Assembly (NCBI RefSeq): GCF_030381805.1
Contig: NZ_JAUDRH010000006.1
Location: forward strand, 62,001-126,000
DNA from: Chlorogloeopsis sp. ULAP01
Lineage (GTDB): Bacteria; Cyanobacteriota; Cyanobacteriia; Cyanobacteriales; Nostocaceae
Direction: 5' to 3'
Length of the DNA: 64,000 nucleotides
Both the position numbers and the translations under genes were made by a program. How positions within the stretch are numbered: the first letter of the stretch is position 1; each line of letters starts with the position of its first letter. Of the stretch, positions 54,343 through 63,724 are shown in pieces. Below the pieces are notes generated by a model that was given only the letters and a program-made list of their open reading frames with translations, had not been told where the DNA came from and ran no database searches.

Positions 54343-55229
54343 TGCAATATTTTGTTTGCGTCAGAACTGGCAACTAAATATAGAGATTGTAGCTTGAGTT
54401 GATCGTAACTATTTGCCGTACAGAGACGAAAAAATTTTTTCATCATCTCCTCTAGTTCTCCCCGATTGTTTCTTATTCTGCAAATTATCGACTACCTCCA
54501 GTACAAGTCACAGTCATCTTTCAGGGAGGGTTCTCAAGGTGAAGTGCAAAAACTCAGTTATTATCTACTTTCTTCGGCGTTGCTCTTGTCAAAACAACAT
54601 TGATATCAGCACCATCTTTACAACCTTGTGTTCAGCCGCACACTAACTTTCTATCTGGAAGTAAAGCGAATTCTGTGGTAGTCGAGGGTATGCCAAATAT
54701 AAAAAAATCTGTTTACAAGCAATTAGGTAACACCTTGATTCGAGAATCTGCAAATAAATTGCTTATCCCAGAAGCACCATACCCATCCACACCAATGAAG
54801 GTTAGAAATTTACAATTTCTAGGGATTCCACAACGACGTGAAGCGGGGTAATGAGTAAAAGGCAGAGGGCAAATGGCAGTAGGCAGAAGGAAGGCTACTG
54901 ATTAATTTTGAATTGGAATGCGATCGCCAGACTCTTTTATGAATCAGCAAAATACTATATTATTAGCTGTTTTAAATCATACAATCTGGAAATAGCAATA
55001 AAAGACCCCGATAGTAATCTACCGGGGGAGGAGGTTTTCGCAATTCGCTAAAGGACGGCATGTATTAACAAAATTACCCGTTTTCAATGGAATATGTTGC
55101 CAGAATGGCAGATTTCTTTGATGTTTCAGATTTTGTATTTCCGCTCTCCATCAAGAAATATAGGACTAGTATTTGATTTTTGAATACAAATGCGATCGCG
55201 TCTTTAATTAAATTCCATCTATGAGTCAC
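54343..55229. other. Non-coding region of about 890 bp, possible small ORF at 54690-54851
   Basis: One short frame starting MPNIKKSVYKQ (54690-54851, 53 codons) is preceded by a weak GAGGG. No family recognised and it is not called as a gene. At 54856-54890 is another ggcagagggcaaatggcag-type repeat. The hairpin at 55006-55027 is described separately. Confidence 0.35.
55006..55027. terminator. Hairpin CCCCGATAG/CTACCGGGG
   Basis: A 9-bp stem with one mismatch and loop TAAT, followed by a G-rich segment and TTTT. It resembles a terminator or the 3' stem of a small RNA. No gene ends directly before it. Confidence 0.45.
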
Positions 55230-55763
55230 CTAAATCCCCAACCCATCTCTAATATTTTGCACGATCACATCTGGTGGTGCGGAAATATCTATGTATAAGC
55301 TATCAGCAGGCTCTTCAAGAGTATCTAGCTGACTTTTAAGGAGATTTGCGGGCATAAAGTGATTTGTACGCTCTTGCAGACGTTTTTGTATCAACTCAAA
55401 AGAACCTTTGAGGTACACGAGCTTGATGCGTTCATCGCCAATTAAAAAATATTGGCGGTAGCTAGCTTTGAGTGCCGAACAAGCTAATACAACATTTTGA
55501 TTTTCTTCTAACCATTTTTTGATAGCTGTTTGTATGTCTTGTAGCCAAGGTAAGCGATCAGCATCATCTAGAGGAATACTACGCTGCATTTTTTCGATAT
55601 TTTCAGGCGAATGAAAATTATCAGCATCGTAAAAATCCCATTGCAAAATATCCGCTAATAATTTTCCAATGGTGGTTTTTCCAGAACCGGCAACACCCAT
55701 GACTAAAATTATCATTGCTAATTTATGCGATCGCAAATTTTTTAGCTTGCTAGGCTTGTGCAT
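55230..55763 (-). CDS. Gluconokinase (GntK-like)
   Basis: A 177-residue P-loop kinase that phosphorylates gluconate to 6-phosphogluconate. P-loop is M-G-V-A-G-S-G-K-T-T. Further family motifs are F-Y-D-A-D-N-F-H-S-P-E-N-I, P-L-D-D-A-D-R-L-P-W-L, C-S-A-L-K-A-S-Y-R and N-H-F-M-P-A-N-L-L-K-S-Q-L. A shorter start at ATG 55715 (MIILVMGV) is more like the family and is possible. Isolated gene. Confidence 0.9.
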   Translation of the reverse strand: MHKPSKLKNLRSHKLAMIILVMGVAGSGKTTIGKLLADILQWDFYDADNFHSPENIEKMQRSIPLDDADRLPWLQDIQTAIKKWLEENQNVVLACSALKASYRQYFLIGDERIKLVYLKGSFELIQKRLQERTNHFMPANLLKSQLDTLEEPADSLYIDISAPPDVIVQNIRDGLGI

Positions 55764-56016
55764 CCCAACATCTATTTAAGCTGATATGTGAGCATATTGT
55801 CTTTGCAAAAGTTTCAGCATGGGTGACGAACTTCTACAACAAACCACCTCAGACGATAAGTTGCGCTCGCTCTTTTGCTAAGTAATCAAGTCCTAGAGTA
55901 ACTGATATCACTCTTAAGTTAAGTAAGACTACAGACATAAAAAATGCGATCGCCACACTAAATATTTATGCCATTGAGTAACGAGGAGATATCAGCCTGC
56001 TCTCAGTTATTGACAG

Positions 56017-56625
56017 TTAACTTGCTGCAACCTGATTCCAATTTAAATATGGCAAGTTTGCTGCTGTTGCTCGAATTTGATCGGCATGAGCCACCAACTG
56101 TCCGCAAGCATCCCAAGTACCGGAAACAAACATATTTTTGGCACCTTCGCTCATAAAAATAGGAGCAGAAAACTCGCTACATTGCACCTGCATAGCTTCT
56201 AAGTTAACTGTCATGGGTGCTTGAGGATGAGCAGCCAAAATATCTTGCAGTTGTTTAACAGTATTTGCATCCGCACTCACGCAGGGAATTCCCATTGCCA
56301 CACAGTTACCAAAAAAGATTTCTGCAAAGCTTTCACCGACAAGTGCTTGAATTCCCCATTTAGCGATCGCCTGGGGTGCGTGTTCCCGCGAAGAACCACA
56401 GCCAAAGTTACGATTGACAACCAAAATCTTTGCCCCTTGATACTGCACTTGATCAAAGGGATGTTGCCCACCTAGTGCAACGCGATCGTCAGCAAAAGCG
56501 TGTTCGCCCAAGCCATCAAAAGTGACACAGCGCAAAAAACGAGCAGGAATAATGCGATCGGTATCAATGTCATTGCCGACTAAAGGAATACCGCACCCGG
56601 AAATTGTTTTAACTTCACTTACCAT
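56017..56625 (-). CDS. leuD: LeuD, 3-isopropylmalate dehydratase small subunit
   Basis: A 202-residue aconitase-like small subunit; with LeuC it isomerises 2-isopropylmalate to 3-isopropylmalate in leucine synthesis. Signature D-T-D-R-I-I-P-A-R-F-L at the N-terminus and N-R-N-F-G-C-G-S-S-R-E-H-A-P in the swivelling domain. It lies 127 bp downstream of leuC on the same strand, separated by an STRR. Confidence 0.95.
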   Translation of the reverse strand: MVSEVKTISGCGIPLVGNDIDTDRIIPARFLRCVTFDGLGEHAFADDRVALGGQHPFDQVQYQGAKILVVNRNFGCGSSREHAPQAIAKWGIQALVGESFAEIFFGNCVAMGIPCVSADANTVKQLQDILAAHPQAPMTVNLEAMQVQCSEFSAPIFMSEGAKNMFVSGTWDACGQLVAHADQIRATAANLPYLNWNQVAAS

Positions 56626-56636
56626 AATATTCTTTT

Positions 56637-56751
56637 AGGGATTAGGGGCTAGGGACTAGGGGCTAGGGACTAGGAACTAGGGGCTAGGGACTAGGAATAA
56701 AGAGATCCTAATACCCAATCCCTAATCACCATTACCCAATACCCAATCACC
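56637..56751. repeat. STRR block between leuD and leuC
   Basis: A tandem array of ggggctagggacta-type heptamers (GGGACTA, GGGGCTA) at 56637-56695, followed by acccaatccctaatcacc-type heptamers (CCCAATA). This lies inside the probable leuCD transcript. Confidence 0.8.
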
Positions 56752-56752
56752 T

Positions 56753-58156
56753 TTACAACAACTCACGCACATCAATTACTTCACCTTTAACTGCTGCTGC
56801 CGCAACCATTGCCGGACTCATCAGTAAAGTGCGGCCGGAGGCTGAACCTTGTCTACCTTTAAAATTACGATTAGAGGAAGAAGCACTTAGTTGACGTCCC
56901 TCTAATTTGTCGGGGTTCATGGCAAGACACATTGAGCATCCCGGTTCACGCCACTCAAATCCTGCGGCGGTAAAGATTTTGTCTAATCCTTCGGCTTGTG
57001 CTTGCTGTTTCACTCGTTCGGAGCCAGGAACTACGAAGGCTTTTACTCCTTGGGCAACATGACGTCCTTTGGCAACTTTGGCAGCTTCGCGCAAATCGCT
57101 AATTCGTCCGTTGGTACAACTGCCAATGAAGCAGACATCGACTTTAGTGCCACAAATTGGCTTACCAGGAGCAAGATCCATATAGCTGTAAGCTTCTTCA
57201 GCAATTTGGCGATCGTCTGGAGGTAGTTGTTCGGGAACAGGTATAGACTGGTTAATACCAATGCCTTGTCCGGGGGTGATGCCCCAAGTGACGGTAGGAG
57301 GAATGTCGGCAGCGTCGAAAACTACCACATCATCGTACTCGGCATCGGCATCACTTTTGATGGACTCCCACCAAGCAACTGCTTGCTCCCAATCTTTACC
57401 TTTGGGGGCAAAGTCTCTACCTTTGAGGTATTCGTAGGTAACGTGATCGGGGTTGATATAACCGCAACGAGCACCGCCTTCAATGGACATATTGCAGACA
57501 GTCATCCGCTCTTCCATATTCATTTGCTCAAAGGTAGTGCCTGCATATTCGTAGGCGTATCCCACACCACCTTTGACGCCAAGAGTACGGATGATATGCA
57601 GGATCACGTCTTTGGCATAGACACCAGGTTTGAGAGTGCCGTTGACTTCAATTTTGCGAACTTTGAGTTTAGAGAGGGCAAGGGTTTGGGAAGCAAGAAC
57701 ATCCCTGACTTGACTGGTACCGATACCAAAGGCGATCGCTCCAAATGCTCCATGAGTTGAAGTATGACTATCACCACAGGCGATCGTCATTCCCGGTTGG
57801 GTAAGTCCTTGCTCTGGTGCAATCACATGGACAATTCCCTGACTGCCAGAGCCAATATTGTAGAAAGTAATACCGTTTTCTTGACAGTTGCGCTCTAGCG
57901 CTTGCATCATTTCCTCTGCCAGAATATCAACAAACGGACGTGCTTGATTGGTTGTCGGCACAATATGATCTACTGTGGCGATCGTCCGCTCTGGAAAAAG
58001 TACTTTTAAGCCTCGTTCCCGTAACATAGCAAAGGCTTGGGGACTGGTAACTTCATGAATCAGGTGTAGCCCAATCAATAGTTGCGTCTGTCCCGAAGGA
58101 AGTGTACCAACTGTATGTAAGTCCCAAACTTTATCAAAAAGTGTACCTTTGCTCAT
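56753..58156 (-). CDS. leuC: LeuC, 3-isopropylmalate dehydratase large subunit
   Basis: A 467-residue [4Fe-4S] enzyme. The start ATG 58156 (MSKGTLFDKVW) gives the usual cyanobacterial length. Cluster ligands are in C-F-I-G-S-C-T-N-G-R and E-P-G-C-S-M-C-L-A-M-N. The substrate loop C-G-D-S-H-T-S-T-H-G is intact. It is the first gene of leuCD. A start at 58183 would add nine residues and is less likely. Confidence 0.96.
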   Translation of the reverse strand: MSKGTLFDKVWDLHTVGTLPSGQTQLLIGLHLIHEVTSPQAFAMLRERGLKVLFPERTIATVDHIVPTTNQARPFVDILAEEMMQALERNCQENGITFYNIGSGSQGIVHVIAPEQGLTQPGMTIACGDSHTSTHGAFGAIAFGIGTSQVRDVLASQTLALSKLKVRKIEVNGTLKPGVYAKDVILHIIRTLGVKGGVGYAYEYAGTTFEQMNMEERMTVCNMSIEGGARCGYINPDHVTYEYLKGRDFAPKGKDWEQAVAWWESIKSDADAEYDDVVVFDAADIPPTVTWGITPGQGIGINQSIPVPEQLPPDDRQIAEEAYSYMDLAPGKPICGTKVDVCFIGSCTNGRISDLREAAKVAKGRHVAQGVKAFVVPGSERVKQQAQAEGLDKIFTAAGFEWREPGCSMCLAMNPDKLEGRQLSASSSNRNFKGRQGSASGRTLLMSPAMVAAAAVKGEVIDVRELL

Positions 58157-58421
58157 ATTGAAATTCGTTTTTAGCCGTAGCATCTTTAGATAGTATCAAA
58201 AAAGTGAATTACCCACTGCCAAGCTTTATCAGCTATGAAAGGGGTTTCTTTTTACCCCTCCTCTAACAGAAGGGCTAATCTGCGAGAAACTTTGGAATAG
58301 GAATATTTATTTTGAATCTCCTTATTTACCACAGTAGACAAAGCTGCTTAAGTATGTCCAATATATTTTTGTCTTCTCATTAATATTTAAAAGATATTAA
58401 TTTCACATTGTATCTTTCCCC

Positions 58422-58451
58422 GGCTCCGCCTGATGAACATGAGGCGGAGCC
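58422..58451. repeat. Perfect 10-bp hairpin in the leuC / dioxygenase intergenic region
   Basis: GGCTCCGCCT and AGGCGGAGCC are exact inverted repeats around a 10-nt gatgaacatg loop. It lies in the approximately 490-bp gap (58184-58673), whose remainder is AT-rich and holds the ribosome binding site of the next gene. Confidence 0.6.
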
Positions 58452-58673
58452 TGCCAGTTTTCATCACCATGCAGAGTATGTCCTTAAGACAGCAACAGTG
58501 CCGAGAATAATATTAGGATTGAGAGATTACGAAACCTTCTATACCATAAAATGACAATTTCTGTAGTTTACTTGACGACAGTTTAATAAAAAATAGCCTA
58601 GACTAGGAGTATAAGTAATAAGCCTCCCATTAAAAAATTAGGGAGAGCTTGAATATGCGAGGAGGTAAATCCT

Positions 58674-59342
58674 ATGCAAAAAGTTCTGGGATCAACAGAA
58701 TTAGAATATGCTTTTCTTTTTACTTTAAGAAAGGTAAATTCTATCAATCCAGAAGGTTTCAAACCATTTTTTGACAATCTACCTGTCGATCCTTACATTC
58801 AAGGTAAATATCGCTATAGAAGATTATCGCGTTTTATAGTTTCCGGAGATAGTGTAATTAAATTGCCTCATGGATATCTCTTTCAAAGTAAAGACTATAA
58901 TCCTTTGGTGGGTGATATCAAAAGAGAGTTTGCAGAATTAGATAATGTGCTTATAGAACAGGATATATTTAGAAACATGATCCTAGCATTTAGTGATTCT
59001 TGTAAACTACATCCAGAGGCAGAAATAGGAGTACATCAAATTAGAACTACTTGCTCGCCGGATAATTTTGGTAATCCAGCACCTGAAGGTATTCATAGAG
59101 ACGGCACTGATTTTATCGGTATCTTCTCTGTTGATAGACACAACATTCAAGGTGGAGAAACACATTTATACACTACTAAAAAAGAGAAGCCTGTATTTAG
59201 CAAAATTTTGAATCCAGGTGAACTTCTTCTCATCAACGACCATGAATTTTTCCACTTTACCACTCCTGTTAAACCAATTGCTGAAGGTGTAGGTACAAGA
59301 GATGTTTTTGTACTAACTTCACCAAGCTTGCTTTCAGATTAA
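58674..59342 (+). CDS. 2-oxoglutarate/Fe(II) dioxygenase (amino-acid hydroxylase-like family)
   Basis: A 222-residue enzyme matching the 2OG-Fe_Oxy_2 family, which includes Bacillus L-isoleucine 4-hydroxylase (IDO). Iron ligands are His141, Asp143 (G-I-H-R-D-G-T-D) and His194 (E-F-F-H-F-T-T-P), with the 2OG-binding Arg near 209 (G-T-R-D-V-F). A strong GAGGAGG ribosome binding site at about 58659-58666 fixes ATG 58674. The substrate could be a free branched-chain or other amino acid. A terminator hairpin follows. It is close to leuC and next to DUF711, but any link is inference. Confidence 0.88.
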   Translation: MQKVLGSTELEYAFLFTLRKVNSINPEGFKPFFDNLPVDPYIQGKYRYRRLSRFIVSGDSVIKLPHGYLFQSKDYNPLVGDIKREFAELDNVLIEQDIFRNMILAFSDSCKLHPEAEIGVHQIRTTCSPDNFGNPAPEGIHRDGTDFIGIFSVDRHNIQGGETHLYTTKKEKPVFSKILNPGELLLINDHEFFHFTTPVKPIAEGVGTRDVFVLTSPSLLSD

Positions 59343-59362
59343 GTAGTAAAATGCTCTCTTTA

Positions 59363-59395
59363 AGATCCCCGACTTTTTAGAGAAGTCGGGGATCT
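59363..59395. terminator. Hairpin repeat, AAGTCGGG type, copy 3 (bidirectional terminator)
   Basis: AGATCCCCGACTT pairs with AAGTCGGGGATCT around tttagag, followed by tgtgtttt. It lies 20 bp after the dioxygenase stop and 45 bp before the end of the convergent DUF711 gene. Copies at 43058 and 50126. Confidence 0.75.
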
Positions 59396-59440
59396 GTGTT
59401 TTCATAGCATAAGCAATTCATTAGGTAATACCATTTCTAC

Positions 59441-60592
59441 TCAATTAACAGCAAATATTTTGCAGTCTACAAGATATGGGGAATTGAATATTGTCATTTC
59501 CCCAGCTTTTTTACCAGGAATTGGAAATAATCTTGCTGACAAAGGTTTATCTAGCTTAATGGCTAAAGTTGCCATATCAATTAATATGGCTGCAATTTTT
59601 TCGATTGTAATATCACCTGGAATCGGTACTGTATCAAGTCCACAACCACAGACTGCGGAATACAATAATAAATTAGTAATATCGAAGGTTTGCTCGTTAG
59701 CTCTGACTGCTAAACCCACATCTTCACAAACAGGAAGCATTAAACCAGAGTAACCACAAATTTTGACTGGTACATTTTTCAAAACACGAGTTAACATACT
59801 AGAAATGAAAAGTGTCCCTTGATGTCCAAACTTGCCGTCCATAAGTTTTTCATAAGCGAAAGCAATACTTTCCTTTTTATCTAATGGTGATGTCAGAGAT
59901 GTATCAATACCTTTGTATTTAAGAGCAAACTTTTTAGATATTTTCTCAGCAATATATTCTATTTGCTTTAATTCTTCTGCTAAAAGTAATTGGAGGTTTT
60001 TCTCTGCAATTTCAGGTTTGTTTTGAGCTTGTGAGAAAGCTTTCATCACTAAGTCACTACATTCTATGCCAATAGCAAAAGATGTATCACCCTTATGGTA
60101 AGCAGTAGGGAAAAATGGTGTGCCAGATTTACAGTTTGCCCAAGCACAAAAACGAAAGTTGCCATAACCATTTTCGCTTTCTTGGGATATACGTTTAATC
60201 GCTTTTGCTGATTCCCACACATTTTCAAAGTTGATACCTGTTTTGCTGTCTCCAATTTTACTGGAAGCGTAAATAACTGATGTATTTTTGTTTATATCTG
60301 GAATGATTGCAATTGTTTGAAGTTGATTAGCATAACCAATATTGAAAAAACTGATATTTAATTCTTGGCAAATATTTTCTAGACTTTGAATTTTACTAAT
60401 AATTTCGTTTGTAGATAAGTTTTGTAGATATTCTTCCCAAGAATTTGTAGCTATCCTCGTTGTTTGAACTTCATAGCCAGATTTTTCAAACAAATATTTT
60501 GCTTGCTGATTAAATTCAACAGCTTGTTTAATTTTGTCTATTTCTTGAGGAGATTGTAGTAGTATACCCGTAGTAATAGTTCTGATTTTCAT
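59441..60592 (-). CDS. DUF711 family protein
   Basis: A 383-residue DUF711 (UPF0210-like) protein with M-K-I-R-T-I-T-T-G at the start, a glycine- and acid-rich middle with D-T-S-L-T-S-P and a C-terminal G-L-D-T-V-P-I-P-G-D segment. Related to glycyl-radical-like folds with no known reaction. It is convergent with the 2OG dioxygenase. ATG 60592. Family recognised from motifs; function unknown. Confidence 0.85.
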   Translation of the reverse strand: MKIRTITTGILLQSPQEIDKIKQAVEFNQQAKYLFEKSGYEVQTTRIATNSWEEYLQNLSTNEIISKIQSLENICQELNISFFNIGYANQLQTIAIIPDINKNTSVIYASSKIGDSKTGINFENVWESAKAIKRISQESENGYGNFRFCAWANCKSGTPFFPTAYHKGDTSFAIGIECSDLVMKAFSQAQNKPEIAEKNLQLLLAEELKQIEYIAEKISKKFALKYKGIDTSLTSPLDKKESIAFAYEKLMDGKFGHQGTLFISSMLTRVLKNVPVKICGYSGLMLPVCEDVGLAVRANEQTFDITNLLLYSAVCGCGLDTVPIPGDITIEKIAAILIDMATLAIKLDKPLSARLFPIPGKKAGEMTIFNSPYLVDCKIFAVN

Positions 60593-60769
60593 ATGTAAAA
60601 TTATCCAATAAGTTAGTTATTTATTGCTATAATATCTGTTGCATTGTGTTGCATAATTGTAGAGTGTCATTTTCATATCTTATAAATCTATACTGACATA
60701 AATTTTTAGAAAGTCCTCTTGATAATCAGAACTCATAATGTAAAGTTACTCATATCTTTTATCTATGCC

Positions 60770-60860
60770 CTTGTCCGCTAAGAAATAAATTTCTAGGCTT
60801 CAAGCTAAAGTCAGTTAACTATAAGCCTGGAATTGAAGCTCCAGAGGTTTTAAGGGCAAG
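60770..60860. repeat. Dispersed multi-hairpin repeat, copy 2 (inverted)
   Basis: On the minus strand this reads cttgcccttaaaacctctgg, then cttatagttaactgac, then agaaatttatttctta, parallel to copy 1 at 1072-1206 on the + strand. The middle hairpin of copy 1 is missing, making this copy about 45 bp shorter. Confidence 0.75.
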
Positions 60861-61011
60861 GTGCAAGATGTGAAATATGTATTCTAGATATTCCAACACC
60901 CCAGAAGAGTGCGGCTAATGTAGAAACGCGCTGTTTGAAACTTTTCTAAACATCACCAAATCTCACTCGGCTGATCGGAGAATACGGCTTTCCACAGAGT
61001 ATTCTTTTTTG

Positions 61012-61839
61012 TTAAATTTTGAGTTTTGCCAAACCTAAGTAGCGAATACCAATCGGTGAAACTTCAAAACGACAGGGTAAAACTTCTAAACCCAGAGCAA
61101 AAGCTTCTCGCAGTAACTTACCATATACAGGATCGGCGCGATCGCCTGGAGTAAACTCATCGCAATCGCCCCGGTTGATAAAGTAAAGCATCACTGCACG
61201 ACATTGAGGTAACAGTGCAATCAATTCTCGCAGGTGTTTTTGTCCCCGTGTTGTTTCCGTGTCGGGAAAGAGCGCTAATTTGCCTTCTACCCAAGTAGTG
61301 TTTTTAATTTCTAAATAAATCGGCCGATTTTTATCAATTATTACCGAATTAATATCTTCTACTGCTGGTTCTTCAAGCAACTTATTATTTTCTGAGTCCA
61401 GTTGCAGCTGATTTAAGTTTTGAATTTCTGGTGGAGTTGAAGAGAGAAAAAAATCTACTCGACTTTTTTTATCTTGTCCGTAAACAACTTCACCACGAAT
61501 TTGACTATACTCACCCAATTCTGGGAAAAGATACTTTTCTAAAGCTAACTTAATAATTCGATTAGGTAAAGCAGTATTGACACCAACCCAAGTCGGTTCG
61601 TTATCATACACTTGAATCATTTCCCAAGTGTAGGCTAATTTACGGTTTGGGCTGTCACTTTTAGAAAGCTGCACTGTATTACCAGGAATGCAAACTCCTG
61701 TCATAGGGCCAGTATTCGGGCAGTGTGCTGTTACAATCTCTCCAGAAGCAAGTTGAACATCAGCAAAAAAGCGTTTGTAGCGTCTTAATAGGATACCAGA
61801 ATATAAGGGTGGGTAGCGGTAAAGATATTCAGTAGTCAT
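61012..61839 (-). CDS. sfsA: SfsA family DNA/RNA nuclease
   Basis: A 275-residue SfsA protein. Family motifs are K-R-Y/F-F-A-D-V near the N-terminus, H-C-P-N-T-G-P-M-T-G, the late V-D-F-F-L and the E-I-K-N-T-T-W ... P-D-T-E-T-T-R-G-Q-K-H-L nuclease-like core. The usual length is about 235-245, so roughly 35 extra residues occur in the middle (P-P-E-I-Q-N-L-N-Q ... N-S-V-I-I-D-K-N), probably a loop insertion. ATG 61839. Once linked to sugar fermentation, now often described as a nucleic-acid nuclease. Confidence 0.88.
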   Translation of the reverse strand: MTTEYLYRYPPLYSGILLRRYKRFFADVQLASGEIVTAHCPNTGPMTGVCIPGNTVQLSKSDSPNRKLAYTWEMIQVYDNEPTWVGVNTALPNRIIKLALEKYLFPELGEYSQIRGEVVYGQDKKSRVDFFLSSTPPEIQNLNQLQLDSENNKLLEEPAVEDINSVIIDKNRPIYLEIKNTTWVEGKLALFPDTETTRGQKHLRELIALLPQCRAVMLYFINRGDCDEFTPGDRADPVYGKLLREAFALGLEVLPCRFEVSPIGIRYLGLAKLKI

Positions 61840-61861
61840 TAGTTATTTGTCAATAGTCATT

Positions 61862-62160
61862 GGTAGGGGAGGCAGCGCGTTGTTGAGAGAAGCGCAGTGC
61901 GGGGCTTCCCCTCGTTGGGGCGACTTCGGAGGGTTCCCTCCGTTGTAGCGACTGCCGTGAGGGTTTTGTTGATGATTTTTGGATTAAAACCGAGAATCTA
62001 TCTTCTAAACCCGCCCTTACTCTATGTGGGTAGGCGCAAATATTTATAACTATGTAAAGACAAATTAAGTGTAGGGTGTGTTGTCGCCAAGCGCAACGCA
62101 TCGCTAATAATTCAAGGTGCATTGTCTCCTTGTCTCCTTGTCTGCCCCTGCCCTTCTCTT
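61862..62160. repeat. Mosaic of small repeats upstream of sfsA
   Basis: Within 300 bp lie the inverted repeat CGGAGGG-tt-CCCTCCG (61927-61942), a gcgcgttgttgagagaagcg-type block, the 12-bp end GTAGGGTGTGTT of the MITE-like element (62071-62082) with gcgcaacgca beyond it, and a run of ctccttgtctccttgtct repeats (about 62126-62143). No coding function. Confidence 0.65.
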
Positions 62161-62405
62161 ACTCGCTCTCCTCATTTTTGGCAAATTTATGATGTTTTGT
62201 CGAAAATAGGAAATAGGTTGAGTCGGCATGAATATATACAAAATAGGGATGAGCAACTAATACCAATTTAAAAAATGATTAAGGGCAGATGGATTTACGG
62301 AACCAGGATACACCAAGGCGATTTTCAATTCCATTTTCCAAAATCGTATAAGACAGACTATCGCAATATATCTTAAACATCAACTAGCTGAGTTTAATAA
62401 GCGCT

Positions 62406-63677
62406 ATGAATGATGATTTTTACAATCGGGGATTAGAAAAAGCTAGACAAAAAGACTGGGCTGGGGCGATTGAGGAATTTAACAGTGCTATAGGGCTAAA
62501 TCCTTACTTTGCTGAAGCTTACTTGCAAAGAGGTTTGGCATACTATGATTTAGGAGATATTCTCCAAGCTGTTTCTGATTACACGGAAGCTCTAAAGCGA
62601 AATCCCAAAAGTATAGAGGCTTATTATTGTCGCGCTTTAGCACGAGTAGGGCTAAAAAATTTCCCAGGAGCGCTGACAGACGTAAATCAAGCTATTTTTT
62701 TGAACTCTAATTATGCTTCAGCTTATAATTTACGGGCAATAATACACCGCAAACAGGGGTATATCCAAGATGCGATCGCTAACTTTAAAAAAGCTGCAGA
62801 ATTATATCTACAGCAAAAAGATAAAGAAAACTGCCGCCTTTGTTTGGAAAAAATTAAGGAACTACAACCAAAAGAAAAACCTGTTCTGGTACGGCAGGTA
62901 AGTTCTCAAGCTTCATCAATTCAATCACCACAGGCATATTTAACCCAATTGTTGGAGAAGGCAGAAAAGGGAGATATTCGCCAAGCATTAGAAGATTTAA
63001 ACTGGGCGTTGCAAGTCGATCCCCAGGATGCCCAAGCTTATTGCTGTCGCGGAGTTGTGCGTTGCAAACAAGAAAATTATCGGGAGGCGATCGCTGACTT
63101 TAACCAAGCACTGCTATTGAATTTCCAAGATTCAATCGTTTACCGCAATCGAGGTAGAGCGCGTTTTCATTTAGGAGATTATCAAGGGGCGATCGCTGAT
63201 TTTAACCGAGCACTCCAAATTCAACCACAGGATGCGCTGCTTTATATTGCCAGAGGAAATACCTATCGAGCAATGGGCCATTATTTGGCAGCCATTCAAG
63301 ATTATACCCAAGTACTGCAAATTAATCCCGATGATGCCCAAGCTTACTACAATCGCGGTATTGCCTACGCTCACTTAGAAGAAATGCAAGATGCTATTGC
63401 AGATTATCAGCGAGCAGCAAGTATTTTTTGTGAAAAAGAAGATTGGGGAAATTACCAACAAGTGCTAGATAGTCTGAAAAAAATTCAGTCTCCTAGCTCT
63501 GAACTTAAACAGGCAAGGCATAACATACTGCGACAGCGCCTGTTGAGGTTGGTGGGAGGATATTGGGAAATTGCCCAACGACTGATTGAGCAGGCAAAAA
63601 GATACTATCCCGGTATGTCTGAAGAATGGTATATGGAAAAAGTGATTGATGATTTAGAAAGCGATCGGGGTAGGTGA
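62406..63677 (+). CDS. TPR repeat protein
   Basis: A 423-residue protein consisting of at least nine tetratricopeptide repeats, in two blocks (about 1-155 and 175-365) separated by a linker with poly-Gln/Ser character. Repeats follow the pattern D-W-A-G-A-I-E-E-F-N-S-A-I-G-L-N-P-Y-F-A-E-A-Y, with A-I-A-D-F-N-Q/R-A-L-Q-I/L-N in later ones. The C-terminal 60 residues are basic and not repeat-like (L-R-L-V-G-G-Y-W-E-I-A). TPRs mediate protein contacts; the partner is unknown. ATG 62406. Confidence 0.9.
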   Translation: MNDDFYNRGLEKARQKDWAGAIEEFNSAIGLNPYFAEAYLQRGLAYYDLGDILQAVSDYTEALKRNPKSIEAYYCRALARVGLKNFPGALTDVNQAIFLNSNYASAYNLRAIIHRKQGYIQDAIANFKKAAELYLQQKDKENCRLCLEKIKELQPKEKPVLVRQVSSQASSIQSPQAYLTQLLEKAEKGDIRQALEDLNWALQVDPQDAQAYCCRGVVRCKQENYREAIADFNQALLLNFQDSIVYRNRGRARFHLGDYQGAIADFNRALQIQPQDALLYIARGNTYRAMGHYLAAIQDYTQVLQINPDDAQAYYNRGIAYAHLEEMQDAIADYQRAASIFCEKEDWGNYQQVLDSLKKIQSPSSELKQARHNILRQRLLRLVGGYWEIAQRLIEQAKRYYPGMSEEWYMEKVIDDLESDRGR

Positions 63678-63724
63678 AGACAGAGGGTAGGGGCAGATGG
63701 AAATATGTCAGAAGTAAATAAATA

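Noticed and set aside
54690..54851. 53-codon ORF in the region after the hybrid kinase
   Set aside because: Weak ribosome binding site and no family; kept only as a note in the non-coding entry.
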